The translations under genes and the position numbers were made by a program. Below are positions 17,074 through 26,364 of a DNA stretch of 64,000 bases, one piece after another. Under the pieces are notes generated by a model. The model was not told the origin of the DNA. It saw nothing but the letters and a program-made list of their open reading frames with translations, and did no database searches. How positions within the stretch are numbered: position 1 is the stretch's first letter; every line of letters starts with the position of its first letter. Source of the stretch: Streptomyces lacrimifluminis (GTDB lineage: Bacteria > Actinomycetota > Actinomycetes > Streptomycetales > Streptomycetaceae); NCBI RefSeq assembly GCF_014646095.1, contig NZ_BMMU01000017.1, forward strand, positions 41,094 to 105,093, read 5' to 3'.

Positions 17074-17875
17074 CCAGAAACCTGTAGAGGACCTCCAGAC
17101 TTCGTCGCCCCTCGCGCCCACGCTGGCCATCGACCGGTGAACACGAGGGCCAACCACGAGCGAACGCCGGCCACCCACCTGCCGTTCTTCGGCCTTGCCT
17201 GGCCGCGCTCGACTGGCAGTGAGGACGTGAGTGGTGGTTCCGCTGGTGCGTTTGACTCGCCGACTGCCAGTGTGCCCCGAGAGGGCTGAGTGTCTGTTTT
17301 CCGGCCGCCGCCCCGGCGCGGCGGCCCGCCCGGCGCGCAATATCGGCGAGCGCGCCCCAATCCCCGGCAGCGTCCGCACCGTCCGTCCCGTTCCCGTCTC
17401 CCTCCCCCTCGACTCCAGCCAGGACATGGGCGAAAGCGGCCACAACGGGTATGTCAGCGACCCGACCACGCCCATACAGAGCGGTTGACCTGCACGGATA
17501 CGGCGAGGTCGGCGTACCTTGCGCAAGTGAAGACGCAGGAGATGGAGCTGGAGAAAGCGCAAGGGGTGGTGCTGGAGCGAGGGGGCGCAAATCACCCGAT
17601 GGGTGCCTCCGGTCGGGGGTACCCCATCGAGGGTGAGCAACTTGGTGAGGGATTCCTGTACGTCTGGCCGGCTGCGGCTCAGATGCCCGCCGCCGCGAAC
17701 GAAATCATGACGCCGCCGGTGGGGTGACGCCGACGCGTGCCCGTGCGCTTGCGCCCTTGTGTCTCAGCGTCTCTGTGGCTCCGTGCCTTCGCGTGAGTGG
17801 TGGGGTGCGTGAAGGCGGGCCGTGGCCGGGCGCCGGGCCGCCCCTGCGGGAAACCCGGCGCCGCTGGTACGGGGC
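17074..17875. other. 800-bp stretch without a supported gene
   Basis: Several frames are open, as expected at this GC content, but none has a recognised motif. Around 17752-17800 the minus strand reads HAKARSHRDAETQGRKR, a phrase typical of a dispersed non-coding repeat seen in many bacteria when translated. Nothing else is evident. Confidence 0.5.
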
Positions 17876-18643
17876 TCAGCCCACCACGTTGACGAAGGCG
17901 GCCGGGGAGACCGCGGCCGCGCTGGTGGCTGTGCCGACGTAGGACCAGCGGTAGTAGCCGTCGGTGTACGCGCGGACGGTGGCGGAGAGGGTGCCGTCCG
18001 CGGCGGTCCGCACGGTCTTGAGGGTGCAGTAGGTGCTGCTGCCCCTCGGGCGGAACTCCAGGGTCGCGGGCAGGCCGGCCTCCGCGCCGACGGACGTGCC
18101 GGTCGCCCAGTCCGCGTTGGTGACACCGCCAGTGACGGTGAGGGTGCGGCCCCACTTCACCGGCTTGGGGGTGGTGTCGACGCTCACCTGGGTGGTGCGC
18201 AGCATGGTGAACGAGGCCGCGTTGTCCCGGAACACGGCGTCGCTGTCGGCCGCGATCGCGTAGGCGCTGACGCTCCAGCCGCCGGCCAGCGAGGCGGCGG
18301 CCGGGACTGTGCCCGGGGTGAGGGTGAAGGTCAGGGTGCAGGTGGTCGTCGTGGCGGCCGTCGGACCGCAGGCCGCCGCCGGGGCCGCGCTGCTGTCCGG
18401 AGCGCTGAAGGAGCCGTGGTAGAGCCGGGCGCTGATCTGTTCGAAACCCGCCGGGTCGACCGCGGTGACCTCGACGGTGACGGTTCTCGCACCGGTGCCG
18501 ACCACGACGGGGGCGCCGTCGTTGACGGCCACGCCGGTGATCTCGGTGTCACCGAACTGCTCGTCCGCGTGCGCGGCCGGCACGGCGAGGGCGGTCAGGG
18601 CCACGACGCCACAGGCTGCGGCGACAGCTGAGTTCATACGCAT
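17876..18643 (-). CDS. Secreted protein of unknown function
   Basis: A 255-residue protein with a clear Sec signal peptide (hydrophobic core VVALTALAVPAAHA, cleavage after AHA near residue 26). The mature part is Thr/Ala/Val-rich beta-sheet sequence resembling two Ig-like or DUF5707-type halves, with Cys pairs (ACGPT/TCTLT) and a late YTDGYYRWSYVGT. There are no catalytic motifs. Two ATGs (18643 and 18637) are possible, with GGGGAA just upstream. Related secreted proteins are common in Streptomyces and functionally unassigned. Confidence 0.72.
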   Translation of the reverse strand: MRMNSAVAAACGVVALTALAVPAAHADEQFGDTEITGVAVNDGAPVVVGTGARTVTVEVTAVDPAGFEQISARLYHGSFSAPDSSAAPAAACGPTAATTTTCTLTFTLTPGTVPAAASLAGGWSVSAYAIAADSDAVFRDNAASFTMLRTTQVSVDTTPKPVKWGRTLTVTGGVTNADWATGTSVGAEAGLPATLEFRPRGSSTYCTLKTVRTAADGTLSATVRAYTDGYYRWSYVGTATSAAAVSPAAFVNVVG

Positions 18644-19081
18644 GCGAATTCCCCAATGTGAATGCCACGGCCTGTCAATTTCCCACCGGCAGGCCCGAAT
18701 TGACGTGTGCAGCGTACTCGTTGATTGGAGATTTCGGAACGTTCCGTATGTGGTTCAAACGGGCCCGTAATTCCCTTGGGAAGGGAATGCGGACGAATAT
18801 CTGGTGGGTCGGTTGCGTGGAAAGCCGAAGGGAAAATTCGATTCAAATTTCAGCGGACCTGGCGACCACCTACGCGTGCCGTGCCTCGTCAGGGCGGGGC
18901 GATTCGCCCTATGGTGATCCGGTGGTCCGGCATGTGAACGAGGGGCAACTTCCGGGTGAAACATCCCCCATGAGTGGATCACGTTCCTCTCTAGTCTCAG
19001 TAACCTGCGGATGCCGCATGACCGACGAACCAGCGTCGACTCATGCGGCTTCCTGATATGGGGAAACAGGAGTGGGGATGG
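18644..19081. other. Intergenic region with locally lower GC
   Basis: Divergent promoter space between the secreted protein and the DUF1508 gene. A perfect 12-bp palindrome CGGAACGTTCCG lies at 18735-18746, and 18760-18860 is noticeably AT-richer than the surroundings. No gene is seen. Confidence 0.4.
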
Positions 19082-19468
19082 ATGGCGACAAGAATGGGGG
19101 GCGCTGCCGCACCGGGCACGCGCTGCCACATAGACATAGGTGCAGATGGCACTTACTCGTGGCGGCTGACCGCCACGAACGGGCGGGTGATCGCCGTGGC
19201 CGCAAGGGCGTACCGGGACTACGAGGAGTGCCGTGCCGCCTTCGAGCGAATGTGTACCGACATCGGGGGGTTACCGGGCGCGGTGCACCACACGGCGGGG
19301 GGCAGTGGATGGGTCTGGCGGCTGCGTGATCGCACGGGGGGTGCGGTGGCCGTGTCCGCGCGCTCTTATGAGCGTCACTCGACCTGTCAGGCCGCTTATG
19401 AGCGGTTCCGGATGCTGTTGGCCGCACTCGGGTCGGGTGGGGTGATTTCGTGGGACGATGCCGACTGA
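19082..19468 (+). CDS. DUF1508/YegP-like two-repeat protein
   Basis: A 128-residue protein made of two similar halves, each with a strand-turn-strand plus helix: YSWRLTATNGRVIAVAARAY and VWRLRDRTGGAVAVSARSY, each followed by a helix containing the A(A)FERM/AYERF pattern. This is the YegP/DUF1508 fold. The ATG at 19082 is chosen because AGGAG lies about 9 nt upstream. The function of this family is unknown. A short hairpin follows the stop. Confidence 0.75.
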   Translation: MATRMGGAAAPGTRCHIDIGADGTYSWRLTATNGRVIAVAARAYRDYEECRAAFERMCTDIGGLPGAVHHTAGGSGWVWRLRDRTGGAVAVSARSYERHSTCQAAYERFRMLLAALGSGGVISWDDAD

Positions 19469-19473
19469 GAGGG

Positions 19474-19490
19474 CCGAGCTGACGGCTCGG
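19474..19490 (+). terminator. Short hairpin after the DUF1508 gene
   Basis: CCGAGC pairs with GCTCGG around a 5-nt loop, 5 nt after the stop codon. A weak but plausible terminator; no T-run. Confidence 0.4.
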
Positions 19491-19681
19491 ACGGTTTGTG
19501 TCAATTCGTAGCAAGTGGATATTTCGCACCAAGGGGTCGAGGCCCGCCATGCCGGCGAGCGTCGGCCCTTATTCGTTTCTTGTCGCCGCGTTCACGTCAA
19601 TATTGGAAGTTGCCTGGCGGGAGCACCTCGTTCACATTCGCGTGAGCGGGCGTCCATGACGCCTCAGGAGTGTCGTCCTGT

Positions 19682-20698
19682 GTGACGACCCGAATCTTTG
19701 AGCGACCTATGGCTCCGGCGGATGACCCGCCGAGACGCCTGCACCCCGACAGGGGTGTGCCCGACCGCGTGTTCAGGGGCATCCTGCGCGGCGGTGGCGG
19801 CCTGGTCCTCGCGATCATGCTGCTGGTCGGTGGCTTCCTGACGTACCGGGCCTGGCAAGCGCTGTCGCTCGCGAAGTGGGACTTCGTCACCACCGAGGTG
19901 TGGGAGCCCGAAGGGGGCAACTTCGGGATCGCGGCGGTGCTCGTCGGGACGCTGCTGATCGCCATGGTCGCCATCCTGTTCGCCGTACCGCTGGCGCTCG
20001 GCACCGCGCTCTACATCTCCGAGTACGCGCCGCCGAGGATCCGCCAGACCCTGGTCAGTGTCGTCGACCTGATGGCCGCCGTGCCGTCGGTCGTCTACGG
20101 ACTGTGGGGCCTGTTCTACTTCCAGGGGCATGTGCTCACCCTGTCGCGCTGGATCTCGACCTACTTCGGGTGGATCCCGCTCTTCAAGGTCGACGGCACC
20201 GACCCGGCCGACCCGCTCTCCACGGCCACGGTCTACACCTCCTCCACCTTCATCGCGGGCATGGTCGTGTCCCTGATGGTCGCGCCGATCATCTGCTCGG
20301 TGGTGCGCGAGGTGTTCTCGCAGGCCCCGGTCGGAGAGCGGGAGGGGGCGTACGCCCTCGGCGCCAACCGCTGGGGCATGATCCGCAGCGTCGTCCTGCC
20401 CTTCGGCAAGGGCGGCATGATCGGCGGCACCATGCTGGGCCTGGGCCGGGCGCTCGGCGAGACCATCGCCGTGGTCCTGATCATCTCGCCGGTGTTCGTG
20501 ATCCAGCCGCACATCCTGCAGAACGGCACCAGCTCGGTCTCGTCCCTGATCGCCCTGCGCTACGGCGAGGCGTCCCCTCTGGGCATGTCGGCGCTGATGG
20601 CCGCAGGCCTCGCGCTCTTTCTGATGACCCTCGTCGTCAACTTCGCCGCTTCGTCGATCGTCGCCCGCAGCCGTTCCGGCGCGACGAGCGACTCCTGA
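19682..20698 (+). CDS. pstC: Phosphate-type ABC transporter permease PstC (paralogue)
   Basis: A ~338-residue inner-membrane permease with an N-terminal anchor (LVLAIMLLVGGFLTY) and the PstC core: YISEYAPPRIRQTLVSVVDL, MAAVPSVVYGLWGL, and the EAA-loop EREGAYALGANRWGMIRSVV. With PstA it forms the channel through which a PstS-delivered anion enters, powered by PstB. GTG 19682 is preferred because CAGGAG is ~12 nt upstream; GTG 19670 and ATG 19709 are alternatives. It is the first gene of the unit, unlike canonical pstSCAB where pstS comes first. I see no convincing PHO box upstream. Confidence 0.87.
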   Translation: MTTRIFERPMAPADDPPRRLHPDRGVPDRVFRGILRGGGGLVLAIMLLVGGFLTYRAWQALSLAKWDFVTTEVWEPEGGNFGIAAVLVGTLLIAMVAILFAVPLALGTALYISEYAPPRIRQTLVSVVDLMAAVPSVVYGLWGLFYFQGHVLTLSRWISTYFGWIPLFKVDGTDPADPLSTATVYTSSTFIAGMVVSLMVAPIICSVVREVFSQAPVGEREGAYALGANRWGMIRSVVLPFGKGGMIGGTMLGLGRALGETIAVVLIISPVFVIQPHILQNGTSSVSSLIALRYGEASPLGMSALMAAGLALFLMTLVVNFAASSIVARSRSGATSDS

Positions 20699-20712
20699 GG
20701 AGACCGCGCCCG

Positions 20713-21993
20713 ATGACCGTCACCGCACCGCAGAGCCCCGTGGGCCCGCCGAAAGAACCGGCCCCGGCCCCAACCACGGAACTTCCCGGACACCGGTCCG
20801 GCGGCAGGTCGACGCGCGGAGAATCGCGCCGGAACCTCTCCACGCTGCGCGCCACCGACGTGTACGCCATGGCCGGTGCCGCCGCAGCCTCCCTCGCCAT
20901 CACCTGGGTGATGTTCGACCGGCTGCTGCCCTTCAACGGCGTCCTGGGCTTCCTCGTCATCGCGTACGTGCTCTTCATGGGCCTGTACGCGCTGCTGGTC
21001 TCCTTCGACGAGGACGGTCCCGCGGTCCGCGACCGGGTGGCCGCCGCTGTCGTCCAGAGTCTCGGCCTGGTGATGCTGGCCGTACTGGGGTTCGTGGTCG
21101 TCTACACCCTCTACGAGGGGCGTGAGGCGCTGCCGCATCTGAACTTCTACACCGAGTCGATGGCCGACGCGGGGCCGGTCGAGCCGCTCAGCGCCGGCGG
21201 CATCCTGCACGCGATCGTCGGCACGCTGTGGCAGATCTCCATCGCCCTGCTGGTCTGCATACCGACCGGGCTGGTCTGCGCGGTCTTCCTCAACGAGGTC
21301 CCGGGCGCCTTCAGCCGGTTCGTCCGCACGATCGTCGAGGCGATGACCGCGTTGCCGTCCATCGTGGCGGGCCTGTTCATCTACGCGACCTTCATCCTGA
21401 CCCTGGGCTTCGACCAGTCGGGGCTCGCCGCCGCGCTCGCCATCTCCGTGATGATGCTGCCGATCATCATCCGCGCGTCGGACGTGGTGATCCGGCTGGT
21501 CCCCGGCACGCTGCGCGAGGCGTCGTACGCGCTCGGTACGTCACGGTGGCGCACGGTCTGGCACGTGGTGCTGCCCACCTCCCGGTCCGGACTGACCACG
21601 GCGGTCATCCTGGGCACCGCGCGCGGCGTGGGCGAGACCTCGCCGGTCCTGCTGACCGCCGGTTTCACCCAGGAGTTCAACTCCGACCCGTTCCACGATC
21701 CGATGGTGTCGTTGCCTCTCGCGGCCTTCAAGCTCGTCGAGAATCCCGAGCCCACCTACGTCGCCCGTGGCTTCGGCACCGCCGCGGTGCTTCTGGTGCT
21801 GGTGCTCGTGCTGTTCGTCGCCGCCCGCGTCGTCGGCGGCCGCGGACCGGGCAAGCTGACCCGCCGTCAGGAACACCGCCGGGTCAGGACCTCCCGCCGC
21901 GACGCGCAGCGCTTCGCGGCGAAAGCAGCCTCCGGTCGGCCGACGACCGGCCCCGCCTCGACCAGTCCCGCATCGACGAGGAGCACCACGTGA
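20713..21993 (+). CDS. pstA: Phosphate-type ABC transporter permease PstA (paralogue)
   Basis: A ~426-residue permease, longer than usual PstA (~300) because of a Pro-rich N-terminal cytoplasmic stretch of ~45 residues and two extra N-terminal hydrophobic segments. The permease core has EVPGAFSRFVRTIVEAMTAL, PSIVAGLFIYATF, and the EAA loop REASYALGTSRWRTVWHVVL, then ARGVGETSPVLLTAG. It starts 14 nt after pstC and its stop overlaps the pstS GTG, so the three are co-translated. The basic Thr/Ser-rich tail is unusual. Confidence 0.87.
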   Translation: MTVTAPQSPVGPPKEPAPAPTTELPGHRSGGRSTRGESRRNLSTLRATDVYAMAGAAAASLAITWVMFDRLLPFNGVLGFLVIAYVLFMGLYALLVSFDEDGPAVRDRVAAAVVQSLGLVMLAVLGFVVVYTLYEGREALPHLNFYTESMADAGPVEPLSAGGILHAIVGTLWQISIALLVCIPTGLVCAVFLNEVPGAFSRFVRTIVEAMTALPSIVAGLFIYATFILTLGFDQSGLAAALAISVMMLPIIIRASDVVIRLVPGTLREASYALGTSRWRTVWHVVLPTSRSGLTTAVILGTARGVGETSPVLLTAGFTQEFNSDPFHDPMVSLPLAAFKLVENPEPTYVARGFGTAAVLLVLVLVLFVAARVVGGRGPGKLTRRQEHRRVRTSRRDAQRFAAKAASGRPTTGPASTSPASTRSTT

Positions 21994-23738
21994 TATCCGC
22001 ACCCGTCCGTCGTCCACGCGGCATGCGCGTGTACCAGGCGCAGGCGCTGGTCGTCGCGCTGGTCTGTGCGCTGCTGGCCATCAACCCGCCAGGCGCCGAC
22101 GCCGCCACCTACACCAAGATCAGCGGCTCCGGCTCGACGTGGAGCGCCAACGCGATCGAGCAGTGGCGCCGCAACGTCCGCCAGCAGGGCATGACCGTGA
22201 ACTACGCGTCGGTGGGCTCGTCGGTCGGCCGTACCCAGTTCGCGAACGGCACCTCGGACTTCGGCGTCTCGGAGATCCCGTACGGCCTCACCGAGTTCGG
22301 CCAGCTGGACCCGCCACCCGCACGCAAGTTCGCCTACATGCCGATCGTCGCCGGCGGTACGTCGTTCATGTACAACCTGAACATCGGGGGCAAGCGGGTC
22401 ACCAACCTCCGGCTGTCCGGGGACGTCCTGAGCAAGATCTTCACCGGCAGACTCAAGCAGTGGAACGCCCCGGAGATCAAGGCGGACAACCCCAAGCTGG
22501 CGCTCCCGGCCCGCCGGATCGTCCCGGTCGTCCGCTCCGACGGCTCCGGTACGACCGCGCAGTTCACCCTGTGGATGTCCAAGCAGCACAGCGCCCTGTG
22601 GAACGACTACTGCAGGCGGGCGGGCAAGCCCACGCCCTGCGGTCTGACGTCGTACTTCCCGAACATCCCGGGCTCCGGCTTCGTCGCCCAGTCCGGCTCG
22701 CTCGGCGTCGCGGGCTACACCAAGCAGTCGCAGGCCGACGGCGCCATCACGTACGTCGAGTACTCGTACGCCCGGAACGCGGGCTTTCCGGTCGCCAAGG
22801 TCCTCAACAAGTCCGGCTACTACGTCGAGCCGACCGCGTCCGGTGTGGCCGTCGCCCTGACCAAGGCGCAGATCAACAACGACCCGCGCTCCGCGAACTA
22901 CCTGACCCAGAACCTGGACGGGGTGTACACGTACGGCGACAGGCGGACCTACCCGCTGTCCAGCTACAGCTACATGATCGTCCCGACCAAGGAGGAAGCG
23001 AACTTCAACAAGGACAAGGGCAAGACGCTCAGCGCGTTCAACAACTACTTCCTCTGTGAGGGCCAGCAGCAGGCCGACCGGCTCGGCTACTCGCCGCTTC
23101 CGAAGAACCTGGTCGAAGCCGCCATGGCCCAGACGAAAAGGATCCCCGGTGCCGAAACGGCGGGCATCGACATCAACAAGTGCAACAACCCGACGTTCTC
23201 CGGCGGCCGGAACCTTCTGATCGAGAACGCCCCCTACCCGGCGGCGTGCGACAGGAAGGGCTCGAACCAGTGCTCCACGGGCACCGGCGGAGCCAAGACG
23301 CCCACCGACCCGAGCGGACCCGGGGCCGGCACCACCGGCGGCACAGGTACGACGGGCGGTTCCGGGTCGACGGGCGGCACAGGTACGACAGGCGGTTCCG
23401 GGTCGACGGGCGGGACGGGCGGCACGGGTACGACGGGCGGCACGACCGGCACCACCGGCGCCGGCACGGCGGGCACGACCGGCGCCGGCACGGCGGGTAC
23501 CACGACGGGCGGAGCCGTCGTCGACCCCGACACCGGTGAGGTGGTCAGCACTGGCCAGGGCGCCGGCGACGCCTCGGTCGTCGCCAGCCCCGTCGCCCTC
23601 GGCTCCGGCGACGCCCTCGGCCTGCGCACGGCGCTGATGGCGCTGTCGGCCCTGCTCCTCCTCGGCGTCGTCGTCGGACCACCCCTGGTCGGACGCCTGC
23701 TGGCCAACCGCACGCGCCGCAAGGGCGGTGTGGCATGA
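21990..23738 (+). CDS. pstS: PstS-type phosphate-binding protein with C-terminal membrane anchor
   Basis: A 582-residue secreted binding protein. Signal peptide up to ~residue 38 (ALLAINPPGADA); no lipobox. The type II periplasmic-binding fold has the phosphate contacts SGSGSTW and RSDGSGTTAQFT, as in PstS. After residue ~420 comes a Gly/Thr repeat linker of ~80 residues and then a single TM helix with a basic tail (LLLLGVVVGPPLVGRLLANR). So this PstS is tethered by its C-terminus and not by lipid, which is atypical. GTG 21990 overlaps the pstA stop and has GAGGAG upstream; ATGA overlap with the next gene. Confidence 0.88.
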   Translation: MISAPVRRPRGMRVYQAQALVVALVCALLAINPPGADAATYTKISGSGSTWSANAIEQWRRNVRQQGMTVNYASVGSSVGRTQFANGTSDFGVSEIPYGLTEFGQLDPPPARKFAYMPIVAGGTSFMYNLNIGGKRVTNLRLSGDVLSKIFTGRLKQWNAPEIKADNPKLALPARRIVPVVRSDGSGTTAQFTLWMSKQHSALWNDYCRRAGKPTPCGLTSYFPNIPGSGFVAQSGSLGVAGYTKQSQADGAITYVEYSYARNAGFPVAKVLNKSGYYVEPTASGVAVALTKAQINNDPRSANYLTQNLDGVYTYGDRRTYPLSSYSYMIVPTKEEANFNKDKGKTLSAFNNYFLCEGQQQADRLGYSPLPKNLVEAAMAQTKRIPGAETAGIDINKCNNPTFSGGRNLLIENAPYPAACDRKGSNQCSTGTGGAKTPTDPSGPGAGTTGGTGTTGGSGSTGGTGTTGGSGSTGGTGGTGTTGGTTGTTGAGTAGTTGAGTAGTTTGGAVVDPDTGEVVSTGQGAGDASVVASPVALGSGDALGLRTALMALSALLLLGVVVGPPLVGRLLANRTRRKGGVA

Positions 23739-26197
23739 CCGCCGCAACCCGGCCCCGGCCCCGCGTCGTCGCAGCCGTGAGCGCCCTGCTGGCCGGACTC
23801 GTGCTGGCCCTGCTCCCCGTGGCACCCGCCACCACGCCCGCCTCGGCGGCGGACGGGACGGAGGGCTCAGCGCTGACACTGACGGGACGAAAGGGCGCCT
23901 ACGACGACTTCTCCAACCTGAAGGTGACCGTCCACCAGACCAGGAACCTGCGCTCCCAGGGCGTACGGGTCAGCTGGGAGGGCGGGGCGCCGACGCTTCC
24001 GGACACGGGCTTCAACGCCAACTACCTGCAGATCATGCAGTGCTGGGGGGACGATCCGACCGGCCCCACCCGCGACCAGTGCGAGTACGGGACCGGGCTC
24101 GTCCCGGGCACCTTCACCGGTACGCGGAGAGTTGACAACGGGGCGGCCTTCGATCCCGGGGAGAAGCAGTACACGGGAGCGGGCGCCTTCGTCCCGTTCC
24201 GCCCCGCCACCGGGAAACCGGCCACCACCCGCTCGGACGACTACACCTACTTCAGCCCGCTCGACAGCAACGAGCAGGCCGCCACCCGTACCTTCGCCAA
24301 CGGAACGGGCGAAGTGGAGTTCGAGCTGCAGGACGGGGTCCAGTCGGACTACCTCGGCTGTGGAGTGAACACGGCGCCCGCGGGCAGCACCCCGACTCCG
24401 CGGTCCTGCTGGCTGGTGGTCGTGCCACGCGGCACACATGAGGCGAACGGCCAGGAACTCCTCAACCCCAGTGGCAGCAGCACGCTCAACACCTCGCCGC
24501 TGTCCGCGACGAACTGGGCCCAGAGAATTGTCTTCCGCCTGGACTTCCTGCCGGTCGACCAGTTCTGCCCGGACGGCCAGCCCGAGCGGCCCACGGTCGG
24601 CTCCGAGCTGGTGACGGACGCCGTCACCTCGTGGCAGCCGAAGCTGTGCACGTCCACGGCGAGCACCTTCGGCTTCAACTCGGCCGGTGAGGAGGACGCC
24701 AGAGGCCAGGTGGCGAACACGACGAGCGAGACACCTCTGCTGGGCTTCACCGTCGACCCGGTGGCCGAGCCGGAAGGCGGACCGTCCGTCGTGCACGCGC
24801 CGGTGGCCGTGTCAGCTCTGGCGGTCGCCTTCTTCATAGAAGGCCCGTCCGGCGTGGTTCAGGAAATGAAGCTGAACCCGCGGCTCGTGGCCAAGATGCT
24901 CACCCACTCCTACGTGGGGGACGTACCGCTGGCCGTGCCTGTTCCGGCACATCTGAAAGGGAACCCGCAGTACTACACCAAGGATCCAGAATTCCGGAAA
25001 CTGAACCCGGAATTCCCGGAACAGTTGCCAGGTGAACCCATGAGCCTCGTGGTCCCCCTCGGGAACTCCGACACCGCACGGCTGGTCTGGAACTGGCTCC
25101 AGTCGGACACGGAAGCTCGTGAATTTCTCGCCGGGAAGAAAGACCCCTGGGGAATGCGGCTGAACTCCTATTTCACGGGTCTGGACAAGAACACGGCCCT
25201 GAACAGTTATCCCAAGAGTGACGAGACGCGGGCCGCGGCGCTGGCCGCTGGCGGGACCAGTCCTCTCGACTACGGAATCCTTGACCTTGCTCCGTACTCG
25301 GCGGACCTCCACGACGGCGCCGTGCGTGCCCGCCGGGGATCCAACGGCCGCACCATCATGCAGAACGAATTGCAGTCTCCCAACCCGAAACTCGTCGAGG
25401 AACAGATCTATCCGGGCCGGCACGCCGTCATGGCCATCGTCGAAGCGGCGTCGGCGAAGCGCTACGGACTGAACGTGGCCGCCCTGCCCAACGCGGACGG
25501 CCGTTTCGTGAAGCCCTCGACCGACACACTGCTGGCCGGCGTCAACACCATGCAGCCGTCGTCCGAGAACGCCTCGGTACTCGAGCCCGCCCCGGCGCGG
25601 GCCAAGGGCCAGGCTTATCCGCTCACGGTGGTGACCTACGCGGCGGCCTCCGTGAACCAGGACACCGAATCACGCAAGGCCTACGCGCAGTTCATCAGGT
25701 TCGCGGCGGGATCGGGCCAGACGCCCGGTCTGTCCGCAGGTCAACTGCCCCCCGGCTACGCACCGTTGCCGGCGAAACTGCGACAGCAGGCCAAGACCGC
25801 CGCCGACGACCTGGAACGCGGAGCGGTCTCGGAGGATCCGCCGGACGGCGATCCGGGCTCCGACGGCCCCGGGGGCCTCACGGGCGGGGCGGACACCGGA
25901 GGAGACACCTACGGTGGGGCGGCCGTCGGCGGAACGACCGGAGGCGTGACGGGCGGCGGCGCGACGGGCGGTGGTGGTGACGCCAGTCCGTCGGCGTCGC
26001 CGTCCACCGCCGCGGGCGGCTCCCCGCCACCTTCCACGGGGCCGCAGCAGAACGTCGCGGAATCCCAGGACGGGGTCACCCCGGGAGGGGTTCTCGGAAT
26101 TATCCGCTGGGTTCTTCTCGTCGTCCTGTTCGTGGGCGGAGCGGCGGGTCTTTCAGGTCCAATAATGCTGTATTTCGCTCAGCGCCGGACTCCCTAG
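23735..26197 (+). CDS. Very large PstS-like surface protein with C-terminal TM
   Basis: An 820-residue protein with a signal peptide (cleavage near ASA, ~residue 38). A ~350-residue N-terminal extracellular part contains several Cys and is not recognised. The C-terminal half resembles PstS-type binding proteins: NSDTARLVWNWLQSDTEARE, YPLTVVTYAAASVNQDTESR, and AYAQFIRFAAGSGQTPG ending in GYAPLP, the usual end of PstS. A Gly/Pro/Ser-rich spacer leads to one TM helix (IIRWVLLVVLFVGGAAGL). It overlaps pstS by ATGA, so it is made with the transporter. It may be a second receptor domain or a co-receptor (inference). Confidence 0.7.
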   Translation: MTAATRPRPRVVAAVSALLAGLVLALLPVAPATTPASAADGTEGSALTLTGRKGAYDDFSNLKVTVHQTRNLRSQGVRVSWEGGAPTLPDTGFNANYLQIMQCWGDDPTGPTRDQCEYGTGLVPGTFTGTRRVDNGAAFDPGEKQYTGAGAFVPFRPATGKPATTRSDDYTYFSPLDSNEQAATRTFANGTGEVEFELQDGVQSDYLGCGVNTAPAGSTPTPRSCWLVVVPRGTHEANGQELLNPSGSSTLNTSPLSATNWAQRIVFRLDFLPVDQFCPDGQPERPTVGSELVTDAVTSWQPKLCTSTASTFGFNSAGEEDARGQVANTTSETPLLGFTVDPVAEPEGGPSVVHAPVAVSALAVAFFIEGPSGVVQEMKLNPRLVAKMLTHSYVGDVPLAVPVPAHLKGNPQYYTKDPEFRKLNPEFPEQLPGEPMSLVVPLGNSDTARLVWNWLQSDTEAREFLAGKKDPWGMRLNSYFTGLDKNTALNSYPKSDETRAAALAAGGTSPLDYGILDLAPYSADLHDGAVRARRGSNGRTIMQNELQSPNPKLVEEQIYPGRHAVMAIVEAASAKRYGLNVAALPNADGRFVKPSTDTLLAGVNTMQPSSENASVLEPAPARAKGQAYPLTVVTYAAASVNQDTESRKAYAQFIRFAAGSGQTPGLSAGQLPPGYAPLPAKLRQQAKTAADDLERGAVSEDPPDGDPGSDGPGGLTGGADTGGDTYGGAAVGGTTGGVTGGGATGGGGDASPSASPSTAAGGSPPPSTGPQQNVAESQDGVTPGGVLGIIRWVLLVVLFVGGAAGLSGPIMLYFAQRRTP

Positions 26198-26364
26198 GAG
26201 ATATCTAGGAAGCCTTCCCGTAACCTTTCCCTCTTCGGGAATTGGTGGTCACCGTGCGGAACGCCTGGAAATGTGTGCGGTGACCGGTCGACGGGTCGGT
26301 CGCAAAAAATCCGGATTCAAGTTGAGCGTCCAGTCTTCGAAATCCGAAAACGAGGAGTTCAGAA

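Noticed and set aside
17231..17727. Several open frames after the three-helix gene
   Set aside because: No motifs, poor starts and Arg/Pro-rich composition typical of random frames at high GC.
19590..19640. Two GTTCAC elements upstream of pstC as a PHO box
   Set aside because: They begin at 19590 and 19630, 40 bp apart, which does not fit the 11-bp direct-repeat spacing of streptomycete PHO boxes, and the following bases differ.
23600..23738. Sorting signal at the PstS C-terminus
   Set aside because: There is a TM helix and basic tail, but no LPxTG or LAxTG motif before it; it reads as a plain membrane anchor.
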